Part shown: positions 32,752 to 42,282 of the stretch, piece by piece | Layout: the number at the start of each line of letters is the position of its first letter | Numbering within the stretch: position 1 is the stretch's first letter | Assembly: GCF_028823535.1 (NCBI RefSeq) | Contig: NZ_JAQIYM010000002.1 | Coordinates: 310,001-374,000 of the forward strand | Origin: Pseudomonas serbica | Lineage (GTDB): Bacteria; Pseudomonadota; Gammaproteobacteria; Pseudomonadales; Pseudomonadaceae | Direction: 5' to 3' | DNA length: 64,000 nucleotides | Made by a program: the position numbers and the translations under genes | Notes under the pieces: model-generated | Database searches by the model: none | What the model saw: the letters and a program-made list of their open reading frames with translations, nothing else | Told to the model about the DNA's origin: nothing

Positions 32752-35232
32752 ATGTTTGGGGTGTACAAGCCGGGTCGTTTGACGACCGCAGTAAAAGTCG
32801 GGTTATTGGCGGCAACGACGGTGGGCGTCTGGTCAAGCGTGACCCTGGCGGCGCAGCCGCCAGTGCAACAGCACAACTCGGTCAAGTCCTTTGATATTGC
32901 TGGCGGCAGTCTGACCGAAGTCCTCAGTCATTTCGCCAGTGCGGCGGGTGCGGCACTGTCGTTCGATGCGCGACAAACGGATGGGTTGAAGTCTCCCGGT
33001 CTGCGGGGAGCGTTTGCTGTCAGCGAAGGCTTTGCGCGGATCCTCGGCGGCAGCGGCCTCCAGGCCGAACCCCAGGCCAACGGCACTTATGTGCTGCGGC
33101 CGGTGCCGATTGTCGGTTCGGCGCTGGAACTGGGTGCGACCAACATCAATGGCCAGGTGCTGGGCGCGACCACCGAATACAGCGGCTCGTACACCACGGG
33201 TGCAGTCACCCTCGGCAAGGGCGAGCACTCGCTCCGGGAAACGCCGCAATCGGTCACGGTGATGACGCGCAAGATGCTCGATGACCAGAACCTCAACACC
33301 ATCGACCAGGTCATGGAAAAGACCCCGGGCATCACCGTCTACGACTCGACCATGGGCGGCAAGTATTTCTATTCCCGTGGCTTTCGCATGTCGGGCCAGT
33401 ACCAGTACGACGGTGTGCCCCTGGACATGGGCAACCTTTATGTCCAGGCCGACAGTTTCAGCCAGGACATGGCGTATTACGACCGGGTGGAAATCCTGCG
33501 CGGGGCCGCGGGCATGATGAAAGGCGCAGGCGGTACCGCAGGCGGGGTGAACTTCGTGCGCAAGCGCGGCCAGACCTCGGCGCACACGGACATCACCCTG
33601 TCCGGGGGCAGCTGGGATAATTATCGCGGACAGGTCGACACCGGTGGCCCGCTGAACGAATCCGGCACCTTGCGTGGCCGGGCCGTGGTCGCCGAACAGA
33701 GCCGGCATTACTTCGTCGACGACGCCAGTCGCAAGGACCAGGTGTATTACGGCGCGCTCGACCTTGACCTGAGCCCCGACACGACCCTCGGCCTGGGCGT
33801 CGCCTATGAAGACGTGGATGCCAACCCTTGCTGGGGCGGCCTGCCGCGTTATCGGGACGGCAGCGACTTGAAGCTCAGCCGCTCGACCTGTCTCGATCCC
33901 TCGTGGAACACCTGGCGCAGCCAGCGCACCACCGTGTTCAGCGACCTGACCCATCAACTCAACGACGACTGGGCGTTGAAGGTCGCCAGCGTTTATACAA
34001 AAAACACCCAGGACATCAAGTACGCCTTCGCTTCCGGCGCCGTGACACCCGGCACCAATACCACCGGCATGCTGGGCAGCATGTATGACTACGACCAGGT
34101 CGACTACGGCCTGGACGCCTACGTCGATGGCATGTTCGACGCGTTCGGTCAGCGCCATGAACTGGTGGTGGGCTTCAACGCCAGCCGTTCGAAAAAAGAC
34201 GACTTCTACTCGGTGGCATTCCTGCCGCAGCGGCAGAATGTGTTCAATCCCGACAAGCATATCCCCGAGCCGGATGACAGCTACTTCATCGATAACTCAT
34301 CCCGCGGCGGGCCGGTCAATTCGGTGACCAAGCAGAAGGGCATTTACTCGACGCTGCGCTTGAAATTGGCGGAGCCGCTGACATTCGTCGTCGGCAGTCG
34401 GGTGAGCTGGTACGACTCCGATACCGACTCCGACTTCATCAACACCGGCACCTCGGAACATTCCAGCACCACGGAGACCGGGCAGGTGACGCCGTTTGCC
34501 GGCCTGCTGCTGGACCTCAACGAGAACCTGACGGTTTATACCAGCTACGCGGAAATCTTCACCCCGCAAGGCAATTACCGCTCCGAAGACGGTTCGGCGC
34601 TCAAGCCCCTGGTGGGCCAGAGCTATGAGCTGGGGATCAAGGGCGCCTGGTTCGACGGTCGACTGAACAGCTCGTTCAACCTGTTCCGTACGATCCAGAA
34701 AGACCAGGCGCAGACGGACTTCAACTCGTCCTGTCCGTCCTCCGACGGTTACTGCTACGTCAACGCCGGCAAAGTTCGCGCCCAGGGTTTCGAGGCCGAG
34801 ATCAGCGGTGAAGTCATCGAACGCCTGCAACTGCTGGCGGGATATACCTACACCCAGACCAAGACCCTCGACGACATCGACAGCAGCCTCAATGGCGCGG
34901 CGTTCAACAGTTATGTGCCGCGGCATCTGTTGCGCGTGTGGGGCGATTACGCCCTGGGCGGGTCACTCGAGCGATTCACTGTTGGTGCCGGCGTCAACGC
35001 GCAAAGCGATAACTTCCGGGTTTCGCCCCTCAGCGGCGAGAAAATCAGCCAGTCGGGTTATGCGATCTGGAACGGCCGCATCGGCTACCGCATCGACGAC
35101 ACCTGGTCGGTTGCGCTCAACGGCAACAACCTGTTCGACAAGCGCTACTACACCACCATCGGTACCGAATCCTTCGGTAACTACTACGGTGATCCACGCA
35201 ACTTCATGCTGTCGGTCAAGGCGAGTTTCTAA
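32752..35232 (+). CDS. TonB-dependent siderophore receptor with N-terminal signalling (STN) domain
   Basis: 826 residues. In order: signal peptide (to about 33), STN signalling domain (about 45-115, with FDIAGGSLTEVLSHFASAAG), TonB-box region, plug (RETPQSVTVMTRKMLDDQN, VEILRGAAGMMKGAG) and a 22-strand barrel ending in LSVKASF. The STN domain fits cell-surface signalling through the adjacent FecR/FecI. ATG 32752 follows GGGGGAGG; a TTG at 32731 is rejected. It resembles ferripyoverdine/hydroxamate receptors, but the ligand cannot be named. Confidence 0.9.
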   Translation: MFGVYKPGRLTTAVKVGLLAATTVGVWSSVTLAAQPPVQQHNSVKSFDIAGGSLTEVLSHFASAAGAALSFDARQTDGLKSPGLRGAFAVSEGFARILGGSGLQAEPQANGTYVLRPVPIVGSALELGATNINGQVLGATTEYSGSYTTGAVTLGKGEHSLRETPQSVTVMTRKMLDDQNLNTIDQVMEKTPGITVYDSTMGGKYFYSRGFRMSGQYQYDGVPLDMGNLYVQADSFSQDMAYYDRVEILRGAAGMMKGAGGTAGGVNFVRKRGQTSAHTDITLSGGSWDNYRGQVDTGGPLNESGTLRGRAVVAEQSRHYFVDDASRKDQVYYGALDLDLSPDTTLGLGVAYEDVDANPCWGGLPRYRDGSDLKLSRSTCLDPSWNTWRSQRTTVFSDLTHQLNDDWALKVASVYTKNTQDIKYAFASGAVTPGTNTTGMLGSMYDYDQVDYGLDAYVDGMFDAFGQRHELVVGFNASRSKKDDFYSVAFLPQRQNVFNPDKHIPEPDDSYFIDNSSRGGPVNSVTKQKGIYSTLRLKLAEPLTFVVGSRVSWYDSDTDSDFINTGTSEHSSTTETGQVTPFAGLLLDLNENLTVYTSYAEIFTPQGNYRSEDGSALKPLVGQSYELGIKGAWFDGRLNSSFNLFRTIQKDQAQTDFNSSCPSSDGYCYVNAGKVRAQGFEAEISGEVIERLQLLAGYTYTQTKTLDDIDSSLNGAAFNSYVPRHLLRVWGDYALGGSLERFTVGAGVNAQSDNFRVSPLSGEKISQSGYAIWNGRIGYRIDDTWSVALNGNNLFDKRYYTTIGTESFGNYYGDPRNFMLSVKASF

Positions 35233-35257
35233 CGCCAATAGCACAGTCGAGGAACCA

Positions 35258-35285
35258 AATGCCCGGGTCGCAAGACTCGGGCATT
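35258..35285 (+). terminator. hairpin after TonB receptor
   Basis: AATGCCCGGGTC-GCAA-GACTCGGGCATT, a twelve-base stem with one G-T pair and a GCAA tetraloop, 26 bases after the stop. Likely transcription terminator. The rest of the gap to the porin shows nothing further. Confidence 0.65.
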
Positions 35286-35471
35286 GTTCATGGGCCTACA
35301 GGCCTACACCCTAAGTGGTGAGCCTTGCCGACAGACGGTCTTACGCCACAGTTGTCGCGCTCTTGCGGCCATGCCAAAGCACCTCGATTCCACCCCCAAG
35401 GCAGCGTATGGCGCCGCCCTTGAGCTTTCGATAATCGCCTCCGACAACTCGTCCCAGTCGCGGAGCGCGCC

Positions 35472-36656
35472 ATGCACAACAATAAGAACTTCACGCAGCG
35501 TTTTTTGCCTGCCTTGATTGCCAGCCTGTCTACCTTCGGCCTGAGTTCGATGGCCGAGGCCGAGATCATGCTGTACGACAAAGACCAGACCACGTTCTCC
35601 ACCGACGGCTACATCAATGCCTTCTACGTCAACAGCGATGTCGACCGTGCCGGCGACCAGTATGACCGCCGTCAATCGCGGGTGAAGATGGGGTTCCTGC
35701 CCAACTACCTGGGCTTCAACATGGGCAAGCAGGTCGATGACCTCAAGCTCGGTGCCCGCGCCTCGTTCTGGGTCACCATCAACGACAGTGAAACCAATGG
35801 CACCGACACCGCCATCGATGTGCGGCAGTTCTACGGCACCGTGGCCAATGCGCAGTGGGGCGAAGTGCTGATCGGCAAGGACTTTGGCCTGTTTGCCCGC
35901 TCCAACATCCTGCTCGATGAGATGCTCGCCGGTTATGGTCAGGTCAGCGATACCCTGGGGCTGGTGGATGGTGGCGGGGTGTCGTTCGGCAACATCGGCA
36001 CCGGTTACCCCTATCCATTCCCGACCTCGCAGATCACCTACCGCACGCCGGTGATGGACGGTTTGCGCGTGGCGGTGGGGATCATGGACCCGGTGGACAC
36101 CAATGACAGCAGCCCCACAGGCAAGGCCTATCAGGAAAATCCGCGCACTGAGAGCGAGATCACCTACCAGTTCGATCTCGCCGGAGCGCAGATCTACAGC
36201 TGGGTCAACGGCAGCTACCAGACCTCGGACAATACCGATTCCACCGTCGACACCGTCACGTCAAAAGGCGTCGGTTATGGCGTCCAGGCCAAGATGGGCG
36301 GCTTGTCCCTGACCGGCTCGGGCTTTCAGGCCAAGGGCATCAATCCCTTTTTCACCAACAACGCCGGCGAGCCGACCCTGCGCAACGTCGACAGCGACGG
36401 CTACCTGTTGCAGGGCTCCTACAAGCTGGGCAAGAACCGCCTGGCCCTGTCCTACGGCAAGACCAATGACGATGGCAACGGCGTGGTCGGCAGTGGCGCC
36501 GACTACGAGACCCGCGGCATCGCGCTGTTCCACGATGTGAACGACAACCTCAAGCTGGTGGCCGAGTACAACCAGTTCGAAATCAACGGCCATGACGGCA
36601 GTGCGCAGAACGAAGACACCGATACCGTTGCGCTGGGGGCGGTGTTGACCTGGTAA
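35472..36656 (+). CDS. Gram-negative porin
   Basis: 394 residues with a signal peptide (cleavage near AEAE, residue 30). The barrel is typical of the porin_4/OmpC-like family: TFSTDGYINAFYVN, RQSRVKMGFLP, ATNGTD-type constriction loop region, GKDFGLF, and an aromatic C-terminus ALGAVLTW. GGAG lies seven bases before the ATG. It stands alone between the TonB receptor terminator and a BIME. Its proximity to the ped island suggests, but does not show, a role in uptake of alcohols. Confidence 0.82.
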   Translation: MHNNKNFTQRFLPALIASLSTFGLSSMAEAEIMLYDKDQTTFSTDGYINAFYVNSDVDRAGDQYDRRQSRVKMGFLPNYLGFNMGKQVDDLKLGARASFWVTINDSETNGTDTAIDVRQFYGTVANAQWGEVLIGKDFGLFARSNILLDEMLAGYGQVSDTLGLVDGGGVSFGNIGTGYPYPFPTSQITYRTPVMDGLRVAVGIMDPVDTNDSSPTGKAYQENPRTESEITYQFDLAGAQIYSWVNGSYQTSDNTDSTVDTVTSKGVGYGVQAKMGGLSLTGSGFQAKGINPFFTNNAGEPTLRNVDSDGYLLQGSYKLGKNRLALSYGKTNDDGNGVVGSGADYETRGIALFHDVNDNLKLVAEYNQFEINGHDGSAQNEDTDTVALGAVLTW

Positions 36657-36674
36657 TGGCTTCGTGACTATCCA

Positions 36675-36768
36675 CTGTGGGAGCGAGCCTGCTCGCGAAG
36701 GGGCCCGGCAAATCCAGCATCTTTGTTGGCTGACCCGCCGCCTTCGCGAGCAGGCTCGCTCCCACAGG
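36675..36768. repeat. BIME (two inverted REP units)
   Basis: CTGTGGGAGCGAGCCTGCTC and GAGCAGGCTCGCTCCCACAG flank a centre of about 45 bases. Good cruciform or attenuator potential after the porin gene. Confidence 0.8.
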
Positions 36769-36826
36769 TATTCAGCTATCTGCTGGATCTGCGGCACATC
36801 TCTCATCCCATTGAAGCGCCTACCTG

Positions 36827-36844
36827 CTACCCAAGTAGCATTCG
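36827..36844 (+). promoter_or_regulatory. ped-island dyad upstream of nosP-nahK
   Basis: CTACCCAAGTAGCATTCG, 61 bases before the nosP-like ATG. AAGTAGCATTCG recurs exactly upstream of pqqA (58205-58216), and variants precede other ped operons. Proposed site for the AgmR/ErbR-type response regulator. Confidence 0.5.
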
Positions 36845-36904
36845 TGGCACCTCTCGCGCTTCGTACACTCGTGCCTCATACACACGCACCTGCGGGGGGC
36901 GACC

Positions 36905-38068
36905 ATGCAGCAGGTCCAGAACGAAGGGATCGTCAGCGCGATGTCCCAGGCCACCGATCCCCAGCAGGTGGCGCAGGAGCTGGCGCGGCAGTTGCTGCAC
37001 CCGCATCTGGGTTTCGTGTTGTTCTTCTGCTCTGCCGAATACGACTTGCAGGCCCTCGGTGGCGCCTTGCAACAGGGATTCGGCGGCATACGCCTGGCGG
37101 GTTGCACCAGCGCCGGGGAAATCACGCCGCAAGGTTATGGGCGCAACTGCGTGACGGCGGTGGGCTTCGATCATCGGTACTTTTCCATTGCCCTGGAACT
37201 GATCGACGAGATGGAGCACTTCAGCCTGATCGACGCGCAGCAGATGGTCGAGCGCCTGGTCAACGGTTGTCGCAGCAACACCCTGGCCCCGATCAAGGGC
37301 AACAGCTTTGCCCTGACCCTGCTCGATGGCCTGTCCAGCCGCGAGGAAATGGTCCTCGCCGCCTTGAGCGCGGCGCTGGGCGATATTCCGCACTTCGGCG
37401 GCTCGGCCGGTGACGACAACTACCTGACCCACACCCATGTCTACTTCGACGGCGGTTTTCGCAGCGGCGCAGCGGTGGTGGTGCTGGTCAATACCTGGCT
37501 GGACTTCGAAGTGTTCACCACCCATCACATTCTGCCGCGCGCGGACAAACTGGTGGTCACCGGTGCCGACAGCGCCTCGCGGCGCGTCTTCGAACTCAAC
37601 GCCGAGCCGGCCGCCGCCGAGTACGCCCGGCACATCGGCGTGCCGGTTGGCGAGCTCGACCACCGGATCTTCGCCGCACACCCCCTGGCGGTGCGGATCA
37701 ACGAGCAGTATTACGTGCGCGCCATCCAGCAGGTTCACCCTGACCTGAGCCTGAGTTTTTACTGCGCCGTAGAGAACGGCATCGTCCTCACCGCCATGAC
37801 GCCTGGCCCGATGCTGCCGAATCTGCAACGCCTGTTCGACGGCTTGCAGGAACGGCTCGGCGATCTGTTGCTGACCATCGGTTGCGACTGTTTCCTCAGG
37901 CGCCTGGAGCTGGAGGACAACGGCGACCTGGAGCAGATCGGCAGTTTTTTGCGCGAGCAACGGGTGATGGGGTTCAACACCTACGGAGAACAGTTCAATG
38001 GCATGCACATCAACCAGACCTTCACCGGCGTTGCCATTGCCCGCGGCCGCTCCCTTGGACAGCGCTGA
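36905..38068 (+). CDS. nosP: FIST-domain NO sensor (NosP-like)
   Basis: 387 residues comprising FIST N and C domains. Typical stretches are GCTSAGEITPQGYG, PHFGGSAGDDN, GAAVVVLVNTWLDFEVF and GFNTYGEQFNGMHINQTFTG. In P. aeruginosa the orthologous gene next to nahK encodes a heme protein that binds NO and controls the kinase; the same arrangement here supports that role. The 3' end overlaps the kinase frame by about 70 bases. GGGGGGC precedes the ATG. Confidence 0.82.
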   Translation: MQQVQNEGIVSAMSQATDPQQVAQELARQLLHPHLGFVLFFCSAEYDLQALGGALQQGFGGIRLAGCTSAGEITPQGYGRNCVTAVGFDHRYFSIALELIDEMEHFSLIDAQQMVERLVNGCRSNTLAPIKGNSFALTLLDGLSSREEMVLAALSAALGDIPHFGGSAGDDNYLTHTHVYFDGGFRSGAAVVVLVNTWLDFEVFTTHHILPRADKLVVTGADSASRRVFELNAEPAAAEYARHIGVPVGELDHRIFAAHPLAVRINEQYYVRAIQQVHPDLSLSFYCAVENGIVLTAMTPGPMLPNLQRLFDGLQERLGDLLLTIGCDCFLRRLELEDNGDLEQIGSFLREQRVMGFNTYGEQFNGMHINQTFTGVAIARGRSLGQR

Positions 38069-40631
38069 ACTGCAGGCGCAAATCGCCATCCTGCAGCACG
38101 ATAACCAGAAACTGCAGCGCATCAACGCGGCGTTGATCGAACGCATCGAGTCCGGCATCACTCGCGGTAACGATCCGTATGCCGCATTCCAGCATTCGGT
38201 GGTGCTGGCCGAGCAGGTGCGTGAGCGCACCGATGCCTTGAACCAGGCCATGGCCGAACTCAAGGCGGGTAATCATTTGCTCAGCGAGGCCCGCCTGCGC
38301 GCGGAAACGGCTCATCAGCACCTGATCGATGCCATCGAGAGTATTTCCGACGCCTTCGTGCTGTTCGATGCCGAGCAACGGATTGTCCTGTTCAACAGCC
38401 GCTTCAAGGCGTTCTGGACGAACAGCCGGGTGCGGATCAACGCGGGTATGCGCCTGACCGAGGTCAAGCGCCTGATGCTCAGCAACGGACTGTTTACCGA
38501 GGAGCCGCGCGGGCACGCCGACGAGAACCTGTTGTATCGCTTGCAGGACGGACGTTGGCTGCAGGTCAGCGAACGGCCGACCCAGGAGGGTGGACGAGTG
38601 ATCCTGTTCACCGACATCACCGACGTCAAACACAGCGAAACCATGCGCCGCGAGCAGGCGGTGGCGCAGAAGTCGCACTTGCTGCAACGGGCGGTGGACA
38701 ACCTGTCCCAAGGGGTGGCCATGGTCAACGCCGAGGGCATCCTGGAACTGTGGAACCGGCGGTTCCTGGAACTCAGCGGCCTGGCACCGGTGGCTGCCCA
38801 TCGGCCCTTTGCCGAAGTCATCGCCGACAGCGAATTGACCCTGCTGACCCCGGCCAGTCGCGGCCCAAAGGGGCGCCCCGTGCAAGAATGCGAGCAGCGC
38901 CTGTACGATGGCCGGGTCCTGGAAATCCGCACCCATCCATTGCCTGCCGGCGGTTTCGTCAACACCTTCACCGACATCACGGAACGCTATCAGCACGCCC
39001 AGGCCCTGAGTGAAAGCGAGCGCTGGATTCGCCTGATCACCGATCATGTGCCTGCATTGATCGCCTACCTCAATGCAGACCTGGTCTACGAGTTCACCAA
39101 CAAGGTCTATGAGCAATGGTACTGCTGGCCGCGCGGCGTGATGCTCGGCCAGAGCCTGCGCGAAGTGCACAGCGAACAGCATTACCAGCGGCTGGAACCC
39201 TACGTGGCCAGGGCGCTGGCCGGGGAGAGCGTGACCTTCGAATTCGCCGAGACCAACGTCAACAACCAGGAGCGCTACATGTTGCGCTCCTACGTGCCCA
39301 ATCGCCTGGCCAGCGGAGAGGTGGTAGGGATCTTCGTGTTGATCCGTGACATCACCGAACGCCGACGTACCGCCGAGGCGCTGCACCAGGCCTATCAGAA
39401 CCTCGAACGGCGGGTGCGCGAACGCACCGCCGAATTGACCCAGCTCAATGATCAGTTGCTGCGCGAAATCGACGAGCGTCGCCGGGTCGAGTCACGCTTG
39501 CGCGAAGCCAAGCTGGAGGCGGAACAGGCCAACTTGTCGAAAACCAAGTTCCTCGCCGCGGTCAGTCACGACCTGCTGCAACCGCTGAACGCCGCGCGGT
39601 TGTTCACCAGTGCCCTGTTGGAGCGCCGCGAGCCGATCGCCAACGAGCATCTGGTGCGCAATGTCAGCAACTCCCTGGAGGACGTGGAGAGTCTGTTGGG
39701 TACGCTGGTGGATATTTCCAAGCTCGATGCCGGGGTGATCAAGGCCGATATCGCCCCGTTCGCCCTGAGCGAACTGCTGGAAAACCTCGCCGCCGAATAC
39801 ACCGAGGTGGCGCGCAGCGAAGGTCTGCAACTGCATTTCATCCCGTGCTCGGCGCTGGTGCGCAGCGACATCCAGTTGCTGGCGCGCATCCTGCGCAACC
39901 TGTTGAGCAACGCCATTCGCTACACCTACAACGGTCGTGTGGTGCTGGGTTGTCGGCGGCATCGGCAAAGTCTGTCGATCCAGGTCTGGGACAGCGGGAT
40001 GGGCATTGCGCAAGATCGTTTGGAAGAAATCTTCCAGGAGTTCAAGCGCGGCGACGTGCAACGTCCGGATCAGGATCGTGGATTGGGCCTGGGCCTGGCG
40101 ATCGTCGAGAAAATAGCCGGCATCCTTGGGCACCGCATTCATGTGCGTTCGTGGCCTGGCAGGGGCTCGATGTTTTCTGTAGAAGTGCCGATCAGCGCCA
40201 CCGCACCCAAGGCATTGCCGAACCTGCTGATGAGTGAACCGATGCTCGAACGGCTGCGCGGAGCGCGGGTCTGGGTGCTGGACAACGATGCGACCATTTG
40301 CGCCGGGATGCGCACGTTGCTCGAGGGATGGGGCTGCCTGGTGGTGACGGCGCTGTCGGAAGAAGACCTGGCGCGGCAAGTGGACAACTACCATGCCGGC
40401 GCCGACCTGTTGATTGCCGATTATCACCTGGACAACGACCAGAACGGCGTCGATGCGGTCGCGCGGATCAATGCCCGGCGGGCCTGTGCGATCCCGGCCA
40501 TGATGATCACCGCCAACTACAGCAACGAGCTCAAGCAGCAGATCCGCGAACTGGGGCATACCCTGATGCACAAGCCGGTGCGGCCGATGAAGCTGAAGAC
40601 GGCGATGAGTCATTTGCTCGCCAGGCCTTGA
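37998..40631 (+). CDS. nahK: hybrid sensor histidine kinase (NahK/ErcS'/PedS1-like)
   Basis: Up to 877 residues. In order: N-terminal coiled coil (about 22-110), three PAS domains (about 110-470), a second coiled coil, HisKA with H524 in AVSHDLLQPLNAARLF, an HATPase with LLSNAIRYT and GLGLGLAIVEKIAG, and a C-terminal receiver with phospho-acceptor D808 (LLIADYHLD). Orthologues sit beside nosP and influence ethanol-oxidation genes and biofilm dispersal. The start is uncertain: ATG 37998 overlaps nosP by 71 bases, and TTG codons at 38031 or 38055 are alternatives. The first 20 residues are therefore doubtful. Confidence 0.82.
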   Translation: MACTSTRPSPALPLPAAAPLDSAELQAQIAILQHDNQKLQRINAALIERIESGITRGNDPYAAFQHSVVLAEQVRERTDALNQAMAELKAGNHLLSEARLRAETAHQHLIDAIESISDAFVLFDAEQRIVLFNSRFKAFWTNSRVRINAGMRLTEVKRLMLSNGLFTEEPRGHADENLLYRLQDGRWLQVSERPTQEGGRVILFTDITDVKHSETMRREQAVAQKSHLLQRAVDNLSQGVAMVNAEGILELWNRRFLELSGLAPVAAHRPFAEVIADSELTLLTPASRGPKGRPVQECEQRLYDGRVLEIRTHPLPAGGFVNTFTDITERYQHAQALSESERWIRLITDHVPALIAYLNADLVYEFTNKVYEQWYCWPRGVMLGQSLREVHSEQHYQRLEPYVARALAGESVTFEFAETNVNNQERYMLRSYVPNRLASGEVVGIFVLIRDITERRRTAEALHQAYQNLERRVRERTAELTQLNDQLLREIDERRRVESRLREAKLEAEQANLSKTKFLAAVSHDLLQPLNAARLFTSALLERREPIANEHLVRNVSNSLEDVESLLGTLVDISKLDAGVIKADIAPFALSELLENLAAEYTEVARSEGLQLHFIPCSALVRSDIQLLARILRNLLSNAIRYTYNGRVVLGCRRHRQSLSIQVWDSGMGIAQDRLEEIFQEFKRGDVQRPDQDRGLGLGLAIVEKIAGILGHRIHVRSWPGRGSMFSVEVPISATAPKALPNLLMSEPMLERLRGARVWVLDNDATICAGMRTLLEGWGCLVVTALSEEDLARQVDNYHAGADLLIADYHLDNDQNGVDAVARINARRACAIPAMMITANYSNELKQQIRELGHTLMHKPVRPMKLKTAMSHLLARP

Positions 40632-40654
40632 GGTTTTTGCTGTTTGTGAGGGCC

Positions 40655-40735
40655 TCTTCGCTGGCAAGCCAGCTCCTGCAGGGATCCGTGTCGTTCACAA
40701 ATCCCCTGTGGGAGCGGGCTTGCTCGCGAAGGGGC
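40655..40735. repeat. two REP units
   Basis: One unit at about 40655-40682 (TTCGCTGGCAAGCCAGCTCC) and one of a different subfamily at 40703-40735 (CCTGTGGGAGCGGGCTTGCT). They lie between the convergent kinase and agmR-like genes. Confidence 0.75.
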
Positions 40736-40763
40736 CGACACGGTTTTCCGGTTGCCGACGAAT

Positions 40764-41429
40764 TCAGCGCCGCAGATAAGACCCGAAATCAATATCCCCG
40801 GCACTCAGGATCGCCTGCACCCGGTTGTGCACGTTGAGCTTGCGCAGGATCGCCGACACGTGCGCCTTGACCGTGGTTTCGGCGATTTCCAGGGTGTAGG
40901 CGATCTGCTTGTTCGATTCGCCCTTGGTCATCCGTTCCAGCACCTGCAACTGCTTGCGGGTCAGGGCCTGGAGCAGTTCCGGGGGGAAGCTCGGGGCATC
41001 GTTCATGCGCCGGTGGGTGCTGCTTTTGGTGGTGCGGATAATGTCCGGGGGCAGATAGACATTGCCATTGAGAATCTGCTGGATGGCCTCGGTCATCTGG
41101 GCGCGGGGCGAGGACTTGGTGATGAAACCCACGGCGCCGTAGGTGATGGCCTGGAGGACGATCTGCTTGTCCTGCTCGGCGGAGACGATGACCACGGGGA
41201 TGGTCGGTGCTTCGTTGCGCAGGTTGATCAGGCCATTGAGCCCGTGCATGCCGGGCATGTTCAGGTCGAGCAGGATCAAGTCCAGGTCATCGTGTTCCTG
41301 GGTCAACGCCAGGGCGCTGTCCAGGTCGGCGGTTTCCATGACCTCGCTACCGGCGAAACCATCGCTGATGACGTTGTGTATGGCTTCGCGAAACAGCGGG
41401 TGATCGTCGGCAATCAGAATTTTGTACAT
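40764..41429 (-). CDS. agmR: NarL/LuxR-type response regulator (AgmR/ErbR/PedR1-like)
   Basis: 221 residues: receiver domain (DDH at 8-10, phospho-acceptor D55 in [11 protein letters not shown] of TKSSP) and a C-terminal LuxR helix-turn-helix ([32 protein letters not shown]). In P. aeruginosa and P. putida this is the main activator of PQQ-dependent ethanol oxidation genes. It is encoded convergently to the NahK-type kinase and next to the CXXCW protein. The window's recurring TACC-N3-GTAG dyad is a plausible binding site. Confidence 0.85.
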   Translation of the reverse strand: MYKILIADDHPLFREAIHNVISDGFAGSEVMETADLDSALALTQEHDDLDLILLDLNMPGMHGLNGLINLRNEAPTIPVVIVSAEQDKQIVLQAITYGAVGFITKSSPRAQMTEAIQQILNGNVYLPPDIIRTTKSSTHRRMNDAPSFPPELLQALTRKQLQVLERMTKGESNKQIAYTLEIAETTVKAHVSAILRKLNVHNRVQAILSAGDIDFGSYLRR

Positions 41430-41485
41430 AGCCTTTCACCTCATTATTTTGATTATGGTGTGGCAACAACACGCACGCGTAAAGC

Positions 41486-42043
41486 TCAGGGAAAGGGTTC
41501 GGGTAAAGCTTGCGTGACCGGCAGGTTGGCGGCTTGCCAGGCGTCCAGGCCATCGCGATACCAATACACTGTCTTATAGCCCAGCGTGGCCGCACGCTTG
41601 ACCGCATTCCAGCTCAACCAGCAGTCGGACCGACAGTAAAAGACCAGCGGTTGCGCCAGGTCACCGGCGGTCAGCCTTTTCAGGTTGTCGGCGAAGTAAG
41701 CCTGCCATTGCGTGGTCAGCTCGCCGTCGCCGGTGTTCGCCAGCCAATGACTGCCGGGCAGGTTTTCGTGGGGCTGGTCTTCGATGAAGCGGCCTTGTAG
41801 CCATTGGCGACGGTAGACATCGATCAGCAGCGGGCGCGGTGTTTGCGCAAGTAGCGATTGCAGGGCAGGGGTGTCGACGATGGTCGCGCCTGGAAGTTGC
41901 TCCGGCGTCGGGCTGCGGTACAGGTCGATGCGATAGCCGTCAGGGGAAAACAGCGGGGTTTGCGCCTGTGCACCGCCCAGCCACAGGCTCAGCGACAGCG
42001 CAGCGAGTGTGGGACGCAACAGGTGACGTCGGGCACGCGGCAT
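41486..42043 (-). CDS. PQQ-dependent catabolism-associated CXXCW-motif protein (rhodanese-like)
   Basis: 185 residues with a signal peptide ending near GGAQAQ (residue 28). The rhodanese-like fold has the cysteine motif YCRSDCWLSWNAVKRA, the hallmark of a periplasmic family restricted to PQQ-alcohol-dehydrogenase loci (spacing here C-x3-C-W). Function unknown; thiol or persulfide chemistry is conceivable. It sits upstream of agmR on the same strand with 56 bases between, and 82 bases downstream of a ped dyad. The corresponding P. putida gene occupies the same place. Confidence 0.75.
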   Translation of the reverse strand: MPRARRHLLRPTLAALSLSLWLGGAQAQTPLFSPDGYRIDLYRSPTPEQLPGATIVDTPALQSLLAQTPRPLLIDVYRRQWLQGRFIEDQPHENLPGSHWLANTGDGELTTQWQAYFADNLKRLTAGDLAQPLVFYCRSDCWLSWNAVKRAATLGYKTVYWYRDGLDAWQAANLPVTQALPEPFP

Positions 42044-42124
42044 GGGGTTCGATCCTTATAGTTATGCACCCATTACATGCCAGTCGCGGTGCGTTGGGAA
42101 TGCGACGATAGACAGGTGGAACCA

Positions 42125-42138
42125 GTACTAAAGTATTA
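42125..42138 (-). promoter_or_regulatory. ped-island dyad upstream of CXXCW/agmR unit
   Basis: Plus-strand text GTACTAAAGTATTA, a variant of the TACC-N3-GTAG dyad, 82 bases upstream of the leftward CXXCW gene. The near-palindrome gives no clear orientation. Confidence 0.4.
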
Positions 42139-42162
42139 GTTTTCCATGCTCAATGAAGATCA

Positions 42163-42270
42163 ACTGTGAGAGCGGGCTTGCTCGCGAAAGGGCCTTCACA
42201 TTCCACATGACTGCTCAATGACACACCGGCTTCGTCGGAACGCCGCCCGGAGCAAGCCCGCTTCCACAGG
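42163..42270. repeat. BIME (two inverted REP units)
   Basis: CTGTGAGAGCGGGCTTGCTC and GGAGCAAGCCCGCTTCCACA flank a centre of about 60 bases, between the ABC permease stop and the ped dyad. Confidence 0.75.
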
Positions 42271-42282
42271 GGATTTTTGTGG

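Noticed and set aside
32752..35232. Naming the TonB receptor FpvA or FoxA
   Set aside because: The STN-plug-barrel layout is shared by many siderophore receptors, and nothing in the sequence or neighbourhood identifies the ligand.
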